Assembly: GCF_001625695.1 (NCBI RefSeq)
Contig: NZ_AUXY01000122.1
Coordinates: 1 to 64,000, forward strand
Direction of reading: 5' to 3'
Length of the DNA: 64,000 bases
Source of the DNA: Pseudoalteromonas luteoviolacea H33-S
GTDB taxonomy: Bacteria; Pseudomonadota; Gammaproteobacteria; Enterobacterales; Alteromonadaceae
Part shown: positions 43,881-53,665 of the stretch, piece after piece
Layout of the letters: each line of letters starts with the position of its first letter
How positions within the stretch are numbered: position 1 is the stretch's first letter
Position numbers and translations under genes: made by a program
Notes under the pieces: generated by a model
The model's database searches: none
Told to the model about the DNA's origin: nothing
What the model saw: only the letters and a program-made list of their open reading frames with translations

Positions 43881-46115
43881 TTACATCGAGCTGTATTTAT
43901 CACGTAACTGCTGGCGAACAAATTCAGCAACCGTGTTAAAGATAAATGTAAAAATAAACAGTACAAAAGCGGCTAAGAATAGAATTCGGTAGTGAGAACT
44001 ACCCACTTCTGACTCCGGCATTTCCACAGCAATGTTTGCGGCAAGCGTACGCATACCTTGGAAGATACTCCAATCCATAATTGGCGTATTACCCGTTGCC
44101 ATCAGTACAATCATGGTCTCACCCACGGCACGACCTAAACCCATCATGACTGCTGAGAAAATACCAGGGCTCGCTGTCAATAGAACCACGCGAACCAATG
44201 TCTGCCACTGTGTTGCGCCCAATGCCAAGGAACCGTTTGATAAATGCTTTGGCACACTGAATACTGCGTCTTCAGCAATAGAGAAAATAGTTGGAATCAC
44301 CGCAAAACCCATCGCAATACCCACAACCAAAGAGTTACGTTGGTCGAACGTGAGGCCTAATTCATTGGTTAGATACTGACGAACATTGCCGCCAAACATC
44401 CAAACTTCAATGCTGTCACTGATTGCAAAAGACAACCAACCGATGAAAAGCACAACAGGGATAAGTAATATTGAATGCCAGCCATCTGGCAGTAAGTGAC
44501 GGATTTTCTTCGGCAATTTAGTCCAGCCAAATGCCGTCGCAAGGATAGAAATCGGCAACAATATCAACAATGCAACGATGGCCGGTAAATGCGCTTCAAT
44601 CAATGGCGCTAACCAAAGGCCAGCTAAGAAACCCAAGATCACGGTTGGTAAAGCTTCCATGATCTCTACTGTAGGCTTGACCACTCGACGCAGCTCCGGC
44701 GACATGAAATAAGCGGTATAAATGGCTGCTGACAGCGCAATTGGTACTGCAAATAACATCGCATACATAGCCGCTTTGATCGTACCAAATGAGATTGGCA
44801 CCAAGGAGAATTTAGACTCAAAGTCATCACTTGCTGAGGTTGACTGCCAAGTATATGCAGGCTCAGGGTAACCTTCGTACCACACTTCTTGCCACAGTGC
44901 GGACCAAGTTACTTCTGGGTGCTCATTGTGAAGCTCAACTACGCTCAAAGTCTTGTCAGATAACAACAACGCTGCATTGGAACGAGGTGATACTGCGAAA
45001 TGCTCAATCGCCCCATCAGTGACTTTACCTTGCCAAAGGTGCGCTTCACTTGTTGTATAATAAAGCCCTAACTCACCAGTATTGGTCGTGGTAAAGAAAG
45101 TACGGCGATAAAACTCACTGAAGATATCGACTTGTGCACCTGCGATACTTTCAAATGCGCGGATCTTGGCAAACTGACGCCCGTCATCCGTATTGACTTC
45201 AAACCACTGCGATACTTCACCATTGTCATTACTGATCATCAATGAGTTGGCACCAGCCAATAAGCTCATATTAACCAGATTGGCGTTTTCTTCGTTCGCT
45301 GCAAGCAACTGAATCTGCTCTACCTCATCGGCAAAACGCGTATCAAATACGTAAATCTGGTTTGCCGAGCGAATTAATACACGGGTGGTGTCTGGCGATA
45401 TCAACATTTCATCAATACGCCCTTCAATCGGCAATAAGCTGCGCTCAACCGCCCACTCTATTTCGCCAGAGAACATATTCTCCTCTGCACTAAACGAGGC
45501 AAAGATAACGCGCTTATCTTCAGTTTGCGCGATCACGGCGGTTTTATCTTCATAATGACTGAAAGCAAATTGCTTGATAGCTTGACCTTGCTCATCAACG
45601 ACCAGCTGAACGCCATCTAGCGGATAACTCAAGCGCGGCTTCATCACACGCTCATTACCGGGGAATGAGATCAGAAAACTCGGTTTAACTAACTGGACTT
45701 GACCATTATCTAAGCCATAGGCATATATACCTAAAAAAGGTGCGCTCTGTGCAAAGCTGTTAACTTGCCCGTCTAACTCAACAGTTAGAGAGCTCAGCTG
45801 TTCACCAGACTTATCGCCTTTGATTTGATAAAAATCAACTTGCCCTGCACTATCAAGTAAGTAAGCAATTTCAGTTTGCTCTTCCATGCCTAATCCGTAA
45901 TACGTTTTATTACTTTGAAGAGCTAATTCCGTGCGTTTAGTCACACTTGCCGATTCAAATATCGGCTGTACGACATAAAGTAAATAAAAGAAGATCAGAA
46001 GCAAAGCAACCAATACCATCACCCCACCCGAGGTAATGCCAAATTGGGCAAAGCGGTCTTTAAAGAGACGGCTTCTATCCGTTTTGAAGGACGGTTTTTG
46101 CGGATTGGAAGTCAT
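43881..46115 (-). CDS. pstC: Phosphate ABC transporter permease PstC, long form
   Basis: This permease has 744 residues against about 319 in E. coli. A membrane segment (about 33-53) leads into a ~390-residue periplasmic domain with repeated beta-strand patterns suggestive of a propeller. The permease core starts near 445 (FGTIKAAMYAMLFAVPIALS) and includes EIMEALPTVILGFLAGLWLA and the EAA loop NGSLALGATQWQTLVRVV. It resembles COG4590 permeases. The ATG at 46115 follows AGGTG and is preferred over a TTG one codon earlier. It is first in the operon and sits behind a PhoB-type promoter. Confidence 0.92.
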   Translation of the reverse strand: MTSNPQKPSFKTDRSRLFKDRFAQFGITSGGVMVLVALLLIFFYLLYVVQPIFESASVTKRTELALQSNKTYYGLGMEEQTEIAYLLDSAGQVDFYQIKGDKSGEQLSSLTVELDGQVNSFAQSAPFLGIYAYGLDNGQVQLVKPSFLISFPGNERVMKPRLSYPLDGVQLVVDEQGQAIKQFAFSHYEDKTAVIAQTEDKRVIFASFSAEENMFSGEIEWAVERSLLPIEGRIDEMLISPDTTRVLIRSANQIYVFDTRFADEVEQIQLLAANEENANLVNMSLLAGANSLMISNDNGEVSQWFEVNTDDGRQFAKIRAFESIAGAQVDIFSEFYRRTFFTTTNTGELGLYYTTSEAHLWQGKVTDGAIEHFAVSPRSNAALLLSDKTLSVVELHNEHPEVTWSALWQEVWYEGYPEPAYTWQSTSASDDFESKFSLVPISFGTIKAAMYAMLFAVPIALSAAIYTAYFMSPELRRVVKPTVEIMEALPTVILGFLAGLWLAPLIEAHLPAIVALLILLPISILATAFGWTKLPKKIRHLLPDGWHSILLIPVVLFIGWLSFAISDSIEVWMFGGNVRQYLTNELGLTFDQRNSLVVGIAMGFAVIPTIFSIAEDAVFSVPKHLSNGSLALGATQWQTLVRVVLLTASPGIFSAVMMGLGRAVGETMIVLMATGNTPIMDWSIFQGMRTLAANIAVEMPESEVGSSHYRILFLAAFVLFIFTFIFNTVAEFVRQQLRDKYSSM

Positions 46116-46147
46116 CAAAACACCTTTTTATTATCAAGTTGCGGCGC

Positions 46148-46181
46148 ATTATATTTCATCAAGATGACAGTTATGTTACAT
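46148..46181 (-). promoter_or_regulatory. PhoB-activated promoter of the pst operon
   Basis: On the minus strand a Pho box, ATGTAAC-ATAA-CTGTCAT (46181-46164), has one perfect half-site and one weaker half-site. A perfect TATAAT (46153-46148) lies 10 bp downstream. Pho box plus 10-11 bp plus -10 is the arrangement of PhoB-dependent promoters. The start would fall near 46141, about 26 nt before pstC. Confidence 0.72.
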
Positions 46182-46386
46182 CAGCCATGATGAATTTGTT
46201 CCTTTTTTTAACTTTTATTACGCCCACGCAAATCCTCTTTTGAATGCATTGCGTTTTCATTTGCATTTGTTTACAAAGCAAGCTGTATCTGATTGGAAAT
46301 ATCTCTGACTTTTACTAGCCTTAAAGGGCGATTAATCGCTTTTCCACCACCGCCATAAAGGCATTTAATAATAAGAGACATGTGAT

Positions 46387-46893
46387 ATGAAGCAGTTAGT
46401 ATTAACACTTATAGGTAAGGACCGACCTGGTCTCGTAGAAGAAATATCTGCCACAATTTTACAGCACCATGGTAACTGGGCAACCAGTAACTTAAGCCAT
46501 TTAGCTGGTCAATTCGCAGGTATCGTACTCGTAGAAGTTGCAGAAGAGCATTTACAAGCATTACAAGATGCACTTCATACATTACCAGAGCTTGAGGTCC
46601 GCATTGAACACGGCGTGCACAGCAAGCCTGAAACTCAAATAGAAAAACTCAACTTGGTTATCACGGGCAATGATCGTCCAGGCATTATCCAAGAGCTTTC
46701 TACCGTCATTCGTCACAAAGGCGCAAACATTACGCACCTGAATTCTAGACAGCAAAGCGCACCTAACTGGGGGCTACCAATTTTCAGTGCATTTGCCACT
46801 GTCAGCCTACCTCCAGGTATGGATAAAGAGCATGTTGTGGACGCTTTAGAAGCCATCACCAGTGACCTCATTGTGGATGTTGAACCCGACTAA
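46387..46893 (+). CDS. GcvR-like double-ACT-domain regulator
   Basis: This 168-residue protein consists of two ACT domains (about 3-75 and 88-165). Each opens with the glycine-rich ligand motif: LIGKDRPGLVEEIS and ITGNDRPGIIQELS. This matches GcvR, which represses the glycine cleavage system through GcvA in E. coli. No gcvA or gcvTHP lies nearby, so a GcvR-type role is an assumption. It is divergent from pstC and precedes ppk. Confidence 0.82.
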   Translation: MKQLVLTLIGKDRPGLVEEISATILQHHGNWATSNLSHLAGQFAGIVLVEVAEEHLQALQDALHTLPELEVRIEHGVHSKPETQIEKLNLVITGNDRPGIIQELSTVIRHKGANITHLNSRQQSAPNWGLPIFSAFATVSLPPGMDKEHVVDALEAITSDLIVDVEPD

Positions 46894-46996
46894 TTTTTGA
46901 TTTTAAACATACCAACAAATCAAATATATTCTACACTCATATGGCAGACAGGTTTGACCACTGCCATATCTTCTCTTCTTTGCTCGGTTGTACCCG

Positions 46997-47014
46997 CTGT
47001 CATATAAGTGTCAC
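46997..47014 (+). promoter_or_regulatory. Near-consensus Pho box before ppk
   Basis: CTGTCATATAAGTGTCAC matches the 18-bp Pho box CTGTCATAWAWCTGTCAY at 17 positions. It lies 48 bp before the ppk start. A -10 is less clear: CATACT (47023-47028) and TACTCT (47025-47030) are 8-10 bp downstream. Confidence 0.8.
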
Positions 47015-47061
47015 ATTCTGGACATACTCTAGAATAAGCTATCGTTACTATGGAATGTAAA

Positions 47062-49149
47062 ATGCACGCACTATCTAGCGACCCCAAAGCAATCAGCTTT
47101 TTTGCAAAAGAGCTTAGCTGGCTGTCATTCAATGAGCGAGTCTTGCAAGAGGCCAAAGATAAAAACAACCCCATCATTGAACGCATCCGTTTTTTAGGGA
47201 TCTTTTCAAATAACCTTGATGAGTTTTTTCGCGTGCGTGTTGCCGATGTGAAACGCCGTATCCTGCTGAGTAACTTACCTGATGCCCACTTCGAAGAAAA
47301 CGAAGCGCTGCTCAATCAAATACAAAAAAAAGTACTCTCTTTAGGGAAAAAGTTTAATCATATCCATAAGCAAATATTCAATGATTTGAATGCCCATAAC
47401 ATTCATGTCAAGCAGCCTGAAGCGCTCTCAGAATTCCACAAGCAGTGGCTTCGAGATTATTTTAATGATCAGGTTTTACAGCACCTCTCGCCAATTTTAC
47501 TGACTGAAAATAGAGATTACTCAGACTTAATCAACGATACCATGACCTACTTATTTGTAGAAATGCGTAACGACAACGACAAACATCATCATGCCTTACT
47601 AGAGTTGCCAACAGATAGGTTAGATCGCTTTGTGATCTTACCTCCAGAAAAAACCCGCAGACAAAAAACCCTGATGTTGCTTGATGATGTCGTCAGGCAT
47701 CATTTACGTGAGGTGTTTAGTAACTTTTTATCGTTTGATCACATCGAGGGGTACGAAATAAAGCTCACTCGCGACGCCGAGTACAACTTAGACGATGAAT
47801 TAGAAGAAGGTCTGCTGGACAAAATGTCGAAAGGACTCAAACAGCGCTTATATGCGGAGCCTGTTCGTCTTACCTATGACGAAGCCATGCCGGACTCCAT
47901 CATGAAAGTGATGAAAAAACGTTTGGGCGTAACACATCAAGACGCACTTATTCCTGGAGGCAGCTATCGTAACTTTAGAGATTTTATCGCCTTCCCCAAT
48001 GTCGGTAGAGGATATTTAGAAAACAAGCCTTTACCGCCCTTAAAAAGCAGCGCATTTGATAAACATGACAGCGCTTTCAAAGCAATTTCTGATCAAGATA
48101 TATTGCTTTATTATCCGTACCACACTTTCAATCATATGCTGGAGTATGTTCGCCAAGCCGCATTTGATCCCAAAGTCACTCAGATTAAGATCAATATTTA
48201 CCGAGTAGCCAGTCGTTCTCAGCTAATCGCATCACTTATCAACGCTGCGAAAAATGGCAAAAAAGTCACTGTGATGGTTGAACTCAAAGCACGCTTTGAC
48301 GAGCAAAACAACATTGAGTGGGCGAAAATGCTCAGCGAGTATGGCATCAAAGTGATGGTCGGGTTACCGGCCCTTAAAGTGCATAGTAAGCTGTGTGTGA
48401 TCCACCGCAAAGAAAAGGGGCAAATTGTCAAATATGCGCACATAGGCACAGGCAATTTCCACGAAAAAACAGCGCGGATCTATACTGATTTCAGCTTGTT
48501 TACAAAGCACCCCGATATCTGCAATGAATGCGATGATGTCTTTAAGTTCATCGAAACGAGCTATCGCCCATTTACCTTCAAGCATCTCATGATCTCGCCG
48601 CTCAATGCGCGGGAAAAAATATATTCGCTCATAGATCAAGAAGTCAAAAATGTACGTGAAGGCAAGGTCGCACGTATCACCGTTAAGGTAAATAATCTGG
48701 TCGATAAAGAGCTAATTGAAAAGCTTTACAGTGCGGCAATGGAAGGCGTTAAAATCCGCATGATCATTCGCGGTATGTGTGCTCTGGTTCCCGGCCTTGC
48801 AGGGTTCAGTGACAACATTCGCGTGATCAGCATTGTCGATAGATTCTTAGAACACCCGCGAGTCATGGTATTTGAAAATGACGGTAATCCACAGGTGTAT
48901 ATTTCATCAGCAGATTGGATGACCCGTAATCTAGATCATCGCGTTGAAGTCGGCGTGCCCATCTATGATGAATCGTTGAAACAGTTGATCATTGACACGT
49001 TAGAGCTACAATTTCGAGACCGTGTAAAAGCGCGATTAATTGATAGTGAGCAAAAAAATAACTATGTGAATCGCGGTAATAAAAAGAAGATCCGCTCACA
49101 AATCGCCATCTATGATCACATTAAAAAATGGGAAAGCAGTAGGACTTAA
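47062..49149 (+). CDS. ppk: Polyphosphate kinase
   Basis: Ppk polymerises the terminal phosphate of ATP into polyphosphate. The protein has 695 residues (688 in E. coli). The N-terminal domain reads FFAKELSWLSFNERVLQEA. Two PLD-like catalytic domains follow; the first has the phospho-accepting His in LKVHSKLCVIHRKE (about 433-446) and the second ISSADWMTRNLDHRVE. I chose the ATG at 47062 because TGGA lies just upstream; an ATG at 47050 adds four residues. It is coupled to ppx and preceded by a near-consensus Pho box. Confidence 0.96.
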   Translation: MHALSSDPKAISFFAKELSWLSFNERVLQEAKDKNNPIIERIRFLGIFSNNLDEFFRVRVADVKRRILLSNLPDAHFEENEALLNQIQKKVLSLGKKFNHIHKQIFNDLNAHNIHVKQPEALSEFHKQWLRDYFNDQVLQHLSPILLTENRDYSDLINDTMTYLFVEMRNDNDKHHHALLELPTDRLDRFVILPPEKTRRQKTLMLLDDVVRHHLREVFSNFLSFDHIEGYEIKLTRDAEYNLDDELEEGLLDKMSKGLKQRLYAEPVRLTYDEAMPDSIMKVMKKRLGVTHQDALIPGGSYRNFRDFIAFPNVGRGYLENKPLPPLKSSAFDKHDSAFKAISDQDILLYYPYHTFNHMLEYVRQAAFDPKVTQIKINIYRVASRSQLIASLINAAKNGKKVTVMVELKARFDEQNNIEWAKMLSEYGIKVMVGLPALKVHSKLCVIHRKEKGQIVKYAHIGTGNFHEKTARIYTDFSLFTKHPDICNECDDVFKFIETSYRPFTFKHLMISPLNAREKIYSLIDQEVKNVREGKVARITVKVNNLVDKELIEKLYSAAMEGVKIRMIIRGMCALVPGLAGFSDNIRVISIVDRFLEHPRVMVFENDGNPQVYISSADWMTRNLDHRVEVGVPIYDESLKQLIIDTLELQFRDRVKARLIDSEQKNNYVNRGNKKKIRSQIAIYDHIKKWESSRT

Positions 49150-49150
49150 T

Positions 49151-50638
49151 ATGACAACATACCCTTCTTTTGCAGCCGTTGATTTAGGCTCAAACAGTTT
49201 TCATTTAGTGGTTGCAAGGGAGGTAGATGGTCGATTACAAATACTGCACAAAGAAAAGCAACGAGTTTATTTGGCGGCGGGGCTCGATCAAGATAACCAT
49301 CTTGATGATGACGCCATTGAACGGGCGCTGCATGTACTTGCCCAATTTGCGGCGACACTCAAAGGCTATGAAAAAAAGCACGTCGAAGTCGCTGCAACAT
49401 ATACTCTCAGAAAATGTCAAAATTTGCGTCACTTCTTAAAGCAAGCTAAACAGGTTTTTCCTTATAAAATCAACGTGATTTCTGGTCAAGAAGAAGCCAG
49501 GTTGATATACCAAGGCGTTGCGAATTATATACATGATGACGGCAATCGACTGGTGATTGATATCGGCGGTGGCAGTACAGAAATGATCATCGGCAAACAC
49601 CATCACCATAAGCTGCTTACCAGCCGAGATATTGGCTGTGTCACCATGAGCAAACGCTACTTTGATGATGGTAAAGTGACAGAAAAACGGTTTCAAAAAG
49701 CGACGATTGAAGCTGAGCAAAATATTGAAGCCATCACCGCAAGCTATCAAAAAGAAGGCTGGCAAACTTGCCTTGGCACATCGGGAACCATTAAAACCTT
49801 AGTCGCAATCAATGAAGAATTATTTGCCAGTAAAACACTCACGCTGTCCACGTTATTGCAGATCCAAGCCCATTTTATTGCTGCACAAAAGTTAGAACAC
49901 ATAGACCTAAAATCACTGCCACCGGAGAGAAAGTCCAGCATTGCTGGTGGACTAGCTGTACTGATTGGTGCGTTTAATCAGCTTAATATGACCGAAATGG
50001 CATATTGTGACCACTCGTTACGAGAAGGCTTGTTGCATGAACTGGCGCAAAACGATGAGTTTGATATTCGTGCCCGCACCATAGCGTCATTTGCAGATCA
50101 GTATGCTGTCGATACCGAACATGCCGCCAATATATGCCAAACCGTTAAGCGGCTGTTTAATGCGGCAAAAGCACCTTGGCAACTAGAAAACCTAGACCTA
50201 GAAATACTGCGCTGGGCCGTGCAATTGCATGAAGTGGGTATCGCGATTAACTCCTCAGGCATACACAAACACAGTGCTTATGTTGTCAGCCATAGTCAGT
50301 TACCTGGCTTTACCCAAGAGCAACAAACACTACTTGGCGCGCTGATCCGTTTTCATCGCAAAAAGATCAAAACAGTCGACCTCACAGCCCTAATAGACAT
50401 TGAATCACAGCCACAATTTGCTAAATTACTCACACTATTGCGCTTAGCAATTTTGTTCCACCAAAAGCGACAAAAAAGCCTTGTGCCCGAATATACCATG
50501 GTGGTGACCAACCAAACCGTTGAACTGATGTTTGAGCAAACTTGGTTTGAGCAGCATTCATTGTTTGCTGCAGATCTAGAACAAGAGCAAACCTACTGGA
50601 AAAACTTAGTATTATCTCTCAAGATCGCAACATATTGA
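49151..50638 (+). CDS. ppx: Exopolyphosphatase / GppA family protein
   Basis: This 495-residue protein of the ASKHA fold has the phosphate-1 motif AAVDLGSNSFHLVVAREVDG (about 8-27), phosphate-2 VIDIGGGSTEMIIG, and a C-terminal HD-like domain (LHEVGIAINSSGIHKHSAYV). It hydrolyses polyphosphate from the end and may also act on pppGpp. It begins 1 bp after the ppk stop with AGGA inside the ppk end, so the two are coupled. Position after ppk favours Ppx over GppA. Confidence 0.94.
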   Translation: MTTYPSFAAVDLGSNSFHLVVAREVDGRLQILHKEKQRVYLAAGLDQDNHLDDDAIERALHVLAQFAATLKGYEKKHVEVAATYTLRKCQNLRHFLKQAKQVFPYKINVISGQEEARLIYQGVANYIHDDGNRLVIDIGGGSTEMIIGKHHHHKLLTSRDIGCVTMSKRYFDDGKVTEKRFQKATIEAEQNIEAITASYQKEGWQTCLGTSGTIKTLVAINEELFASKTLTLSTLLQIQAHFIAAQKLEHIDLKSLPPERKSSIAGGLAVLIGAFNQLNMTEMAYCDHSLREGLLHELAQNDEFDIRARTIASFADQYAVDTEHAANICQTVKRLFNAAKAPWQLENLDLEILRWAVQLHEVGIAINSSGIHKHSAYVVSHSQLPGFTQEQQTLLGALIRFHRKKIKTVDLTALIDIESQPQFAKLLTLLRLAILFHQKRQKSLVPEYTMVVTNQTVELMFEQTWFEQHSLFAADLEQEQTYWKNLVLSLKIATY

Positions 50639-50687
50639 GTGTATGTGAGCAAGCAACGCCATATGTCACAACAATGAAAAGGTGGTG

Positions 50688-51962
50688 CTAGTCGTCGAAG
50701 TCATCCCGTGCCACCGCAAACATTTCATCTCCATAGGCTCGGCTTTGGATGATCAAATCAAATAGCACCTGTATTTCGGAAGCTGGGCGAATGGCATTCA
50801 AAATCAGTTCGGCCTCAGTTAAGTTGTTGCGTTCTACCTCTATCGCCAGACGCAGGGCGCCGCCAATTAAGCCTTTGTAACTTAACAATGCGCTACTTAA
50901 ATCGGGGTCAAGTGAGAACTCATCGACCACCACAGAAAGCTCAACATCCAAGATGGCATCTAGGACCGACATTAACCCGATTAAATAACCTTGCTCTGCC
51001 ATTTCCTCGCCACCAGGAGCTAAAAATAGCTCTAAAAATTTGGCTCGATTGAGCCCTAGTTTAGTTAACTCTGTCGGCTTATCAGCCCCAAGTTCACTCA
51101 GCGCCAGCACTTTAACAAATTGACGGATCGCGTCTTCACCCAAATACACCACTGCTTGTGAAATAGAGCGGATCTCTATGCGATCTTCACCCGCTTTAGC
51201 ATTGGCTAGCCTGAGAACCCGCGCAGTCAAACTTAAATCCTTTGACACCCGTGCTTGCACTTCCTTAAAGCAAAGCGATTTCTTTGCCGTACAGCGCAGT
51301 AAATCGAAGACAGCAAGTTTTGAGGGCTCTACATTGCCATGATTAAGCATCTCAGGTCTTGCAAAGAAAAAGCCCTGAAAATAGTCCGCCCCCGCAGCAC
51401 GAATGAAATTATACTCTTCTTGAGTTTCTATGCGCTCGACAACGATTTGTAAGTGCGGATACTGGCGTTTAAGCTTTTTCACCATCATCGTCGTTTTGAT
51501 TATGGGTCGCTCTACTTCTAGTTTGACGAAGTCAACCAGCTCTAACAATGGCTGCCATCTAGAGTCACCGTCATAATCATCCAATGCAAATCGATATCCA
51601 ACTTTTTGCAGCTTATTAACTGTTGCGGTCAGACTTTCAATGTCTTGTGAGCGCTCAACAATTTCAACCACTAACCCCTGCGGGCTTAATAGTTTGGGAA
51701 GTTCTTGAATAAGTGTTTCATCTGAAAAGTTTACAAATGCCAGTGCACCAGCGGCCAATCTGTCGAGACCAATAAAAAGCAGTGAATTAAAGAACAAACG
51801 CCCGGTTGCCAAACCATCACTTACCCCACTTGGGAACACATTATTGTGTGAGTCACGATATAGCAACTCATAGGCATGTACTTGCAGTTCGCTATTAAAG
51901 ATAGCTTGGCGGGCGATATACTGAACGGCGCTTTTTTTGACCTTGGCAGTTTCACTACTCAT
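50688..51962 (-). CDS. EAL-HDOD regulatory protein
   Basis: This protein has 424 residues from the ATG at 51962 (AAGGA 5 nt upstream). The N-terminal EAL-like domain has a degenerate signature (YELLYRD), and LDDYDGDSRWQPL replaces the catalytic DDFG loop, so phosphodiesterase activity is unlikely. The C-terminal HDOD domain (about 200-395) lacks HD metal ligands. Such YuxH/CdgJ-type proteins act in motility or c-di-GMP signalling by binding. It is convergent with ppx. Confidence 0.87.
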   Translation of the reverse strand: MSSETAKVKKSAVQYIARQAIFNSELQVHAYELLYRDSHNNVFPSGVSDGLATGRLFFNSLLFIGLDRLAAGALAFVNFSDETLIQELPKLLSPQGLVVEIVERSQDIESLTATVNKLQKVGYRFALDDYDGDSRWQPLLELVDFVKLEVERPIIKTTMMVKKLKRQYPHLQIVVERIETQEEYNFIRAAGADYFQGFFFARPEMLNHGNVEPSKLAVFDLLRCTAKKSLCFKEVQARVSKDLSLTARVLRLANAKAGEDRIEIRSISQAVVYLGEDAIRQFVKVLALSELGADKPTELTKLGLNRAKFLELFLAPGGEEMAEQGYLIGLMSVLDAILDVELSVVVDEFSLDPDLSSALLSYKGLIGGALRLAIEVERNNLTEAELILNAIRPASEIQVLFDLIIQSRAYGDEMFAVARDDFDD

Positions 51963-52085
51963 TAACATCCTTCACTCTTGCACGCATTACTGGCATCCAT
52001 AGCTTCAGCATATGAGAACTTCGCCAGCGGAGCAAATAAAATCCAACCTGAACTTAACGAAGATCAGGTTGATGTCTAGATTTGA

Positions 52086-52922
52086 TTATTCAGCAACAAG
52101 CTCAATACTGCGGAAAAAGCCATCTTCAGCGGCGAGCTCTTTGACCAGCTCTGGTAAAACAGCATCCATGATGTTTTTCAGCACGTACGGTGGGTTGATC
52201 ACTATCATGCCTGACGCTGTCATACCACGCTCCTCAGTATCCGCTGAGGTCGCTAATTCAAATAATTGAATATTGCGCACACCAGACGCGATTAATTCAG
52301 CTTCCATTTGGTCAATGCGTGCTCTATCAACAACAGGATACCAAATCATATAGGTACCGGAAGTAAAGCTTTTATGCGCTTTTAAAATTGTTTTTACCGC
52401 TTTTTGATAATCAGTTTTAATTTCGTAAGGCGGATCCATCAGCACCACAGCTCGACGAGATAAAGGCGGCACTAATCCAAGTAATCCCTTGAAGCCATCT
52501 TCACCTTTTACTCTTAAAGAGCGCTTATGTGCCGTGTTTTTTTGCAGTAACGGTAAATCTTGCGGGTGCAATTCAAAGAACCAACCTTTATCTTGCTTAC
52601 GCAAATATTGTTCAGCTACCTTTGGCGAGCCTGGATAGAAAGCCAATTTTTTATCATTAAACCCTTTCACCATCTCGATGTAACGCATGATCGCGTCGTT
52701 GTCACCAGCATATTGCATAAGGCGACCGATACCGTCTTCAAATTCTTGCGTCTTTTGTGCATCACTCGACGCCAGCTCAAACAGCCCTGCTCCCGAATGC
52801 GTATCTATATAGTCGAACGGCTTATCTTTACGCGTCATGTAGGACAGCACCTCTGCTAAAACTAAGTGCTTGATAACGTCCGCTGGATTACCAGCATGGA
52901 AAGAATGTCTATAACTGAGCAT
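52086..52922 (-). CDS. rlmJ: 23S rRNA (adenine-2030-N6)-methyltransferase RlmJ
   Basis: This 278-residue protein (280 in E. coli) methylates A2030 of 23S rRNA with SAM. The N-terminus MLSYRHSFHAGNPADVIKH is highly conserved. THSGAGLF binds SAM and MDPPYEIKTDYQ carries the catalytic DPPY. It ends with the GMTASGMIVINPP segment. Monocistronic. Confidence 0.96.
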   Translation of the reverse strand: MLSYRHSFHAGNPADVIKHLVLAEVLSYMTRKDKPFDYIDTHSGAGLFELASSDAQKTQEFEDGIGRLMQYAGDNDAIMRYIEMVKGFNDKKLAFYPGSPKVAEQYLRKQDKGWFFELHPQDLPLLQKNTAHKRSLRVKGEDGFKGLLGLVPPLSRRAVVLMDPPYEIKTDYQKAVKTILKAHKSFTSGTYMIWYPVVDRARIDQMEAELIASGVRNIQLFELATSADTEERGMTASGMIVINPPYVLKNIMDAVLPELVKELAAEDGFFRSIELVAE

Positions 52923-53149
52923 ATTGGCCCTTATTCGCTGACTATAGTGACTTTTTGCGAATTCGTCTCAATTCAAAACGGCCAAAATCCGACCGCTTTA
53001 ATGAATAACAAATGAACAAAATAAGAAGTTATCAGAATTATCTCTTAAAACGGCGCAAAAATCAGTATAAAGCTGCGCAAATACTGGTAATAAAGCCCAC
53101 TTTGCTTTACATTTGCATGACAAAACACAGTGATAAGAGCGCATTTAAA

Positions 53150-53377
53150 ATGAACGATATTCTTCCACAACTCGAACAACTGATCGATCAGCTAATTGGT
53201 AAAAATGAGCAGCTAGAGCAGCAAATTGTTCAACTTAAAGAGCAAAATGGTAAATTAGTTGACGAAAATGAAACTTTACAGCTTGAACTTCTAGAACGTG
53301 AAGAAAAGCAAAAAGAGACAAGTACAACACTAAGCAGCTTGCTTGATAAACTGCAGAGCGCTCATCAGGCGAGCTAA
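53150..53377 (+). CDS. Small coiled-coil protein upstream of zapA (TIGR02449-like)
   Basis: This protein has 75 residues from the ATG at 53150 (MNDILPQLEQLIDQLIGKNE). Almost all is a Leu/Glu/Gln/Lys heptad coiled coil. It resembles the TIGR02449 proteins encoded beside zapA in many gammaproteobacteria. The stop overlaps the zapA start (TAATG), so translation is coupled and a role with ZapA in division is suggested by context. A further upstream start at 53117 would add an atypical tail. It shares the coiled-coil nature of ZapB but I do not assign that name. Confidence 0.72.
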   Translation: MNDILPQLEQLIDQLIGKNEQLEQQIVQLKEQNGKLVDENETLQLELLEREEKQKETSTTLSSLLDKLQSAHQAS

Positions 53378-53664
53378 TGACAGATAAAGTAAGCCAGGTG
53401 GCGGTTACCTTACTCGGTAAAAGCCACCAGTTTTCATGTGCTGAAGGACAAGAACAGGCCCTCATAAATGCAGTTGAGTTGCTCAATTCTCGTGTTGATG
53501 AAATGAAGCGCAGAGATACGGTTCGCACTGACCAAAATGCTTTACTCATGGCCGCTTTACATTTATGTCATGATTTCCAAGCATTAGAGCAGGACCACCA
53601 AGTTGCGACGACTAAAGGGGAGCAGCTCATTGCACGTATTAGCGAACACCTTGAGGCTAAATAG
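53377..53664 (+). CDS. zapA: Cell division protein ZapA
   Basis: This 95-residue protein begins with the family pattern VAVTLLGKSHQFSCAEGQEQ and ends in a coiled coil. ZapA binds and bundles FtsZ at mid-cell. The start overlaps the previous stop by 1 nt, and the next gene begins 1 bp after its stop. E. coli carries 6S RNA immediately after zapA; none fits here because the next frame follows at once. Confidence 0.93.
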   Translation: MTDKVSQVAVTLLGKSHQFSCAEGQEQALINAVELLNSRVDEMKRRDTVRTDQNALLMAALHLCHDFQALEQDHQVATTKGEQLIARISEHLEAK

Positions 53665-53665
53665 C

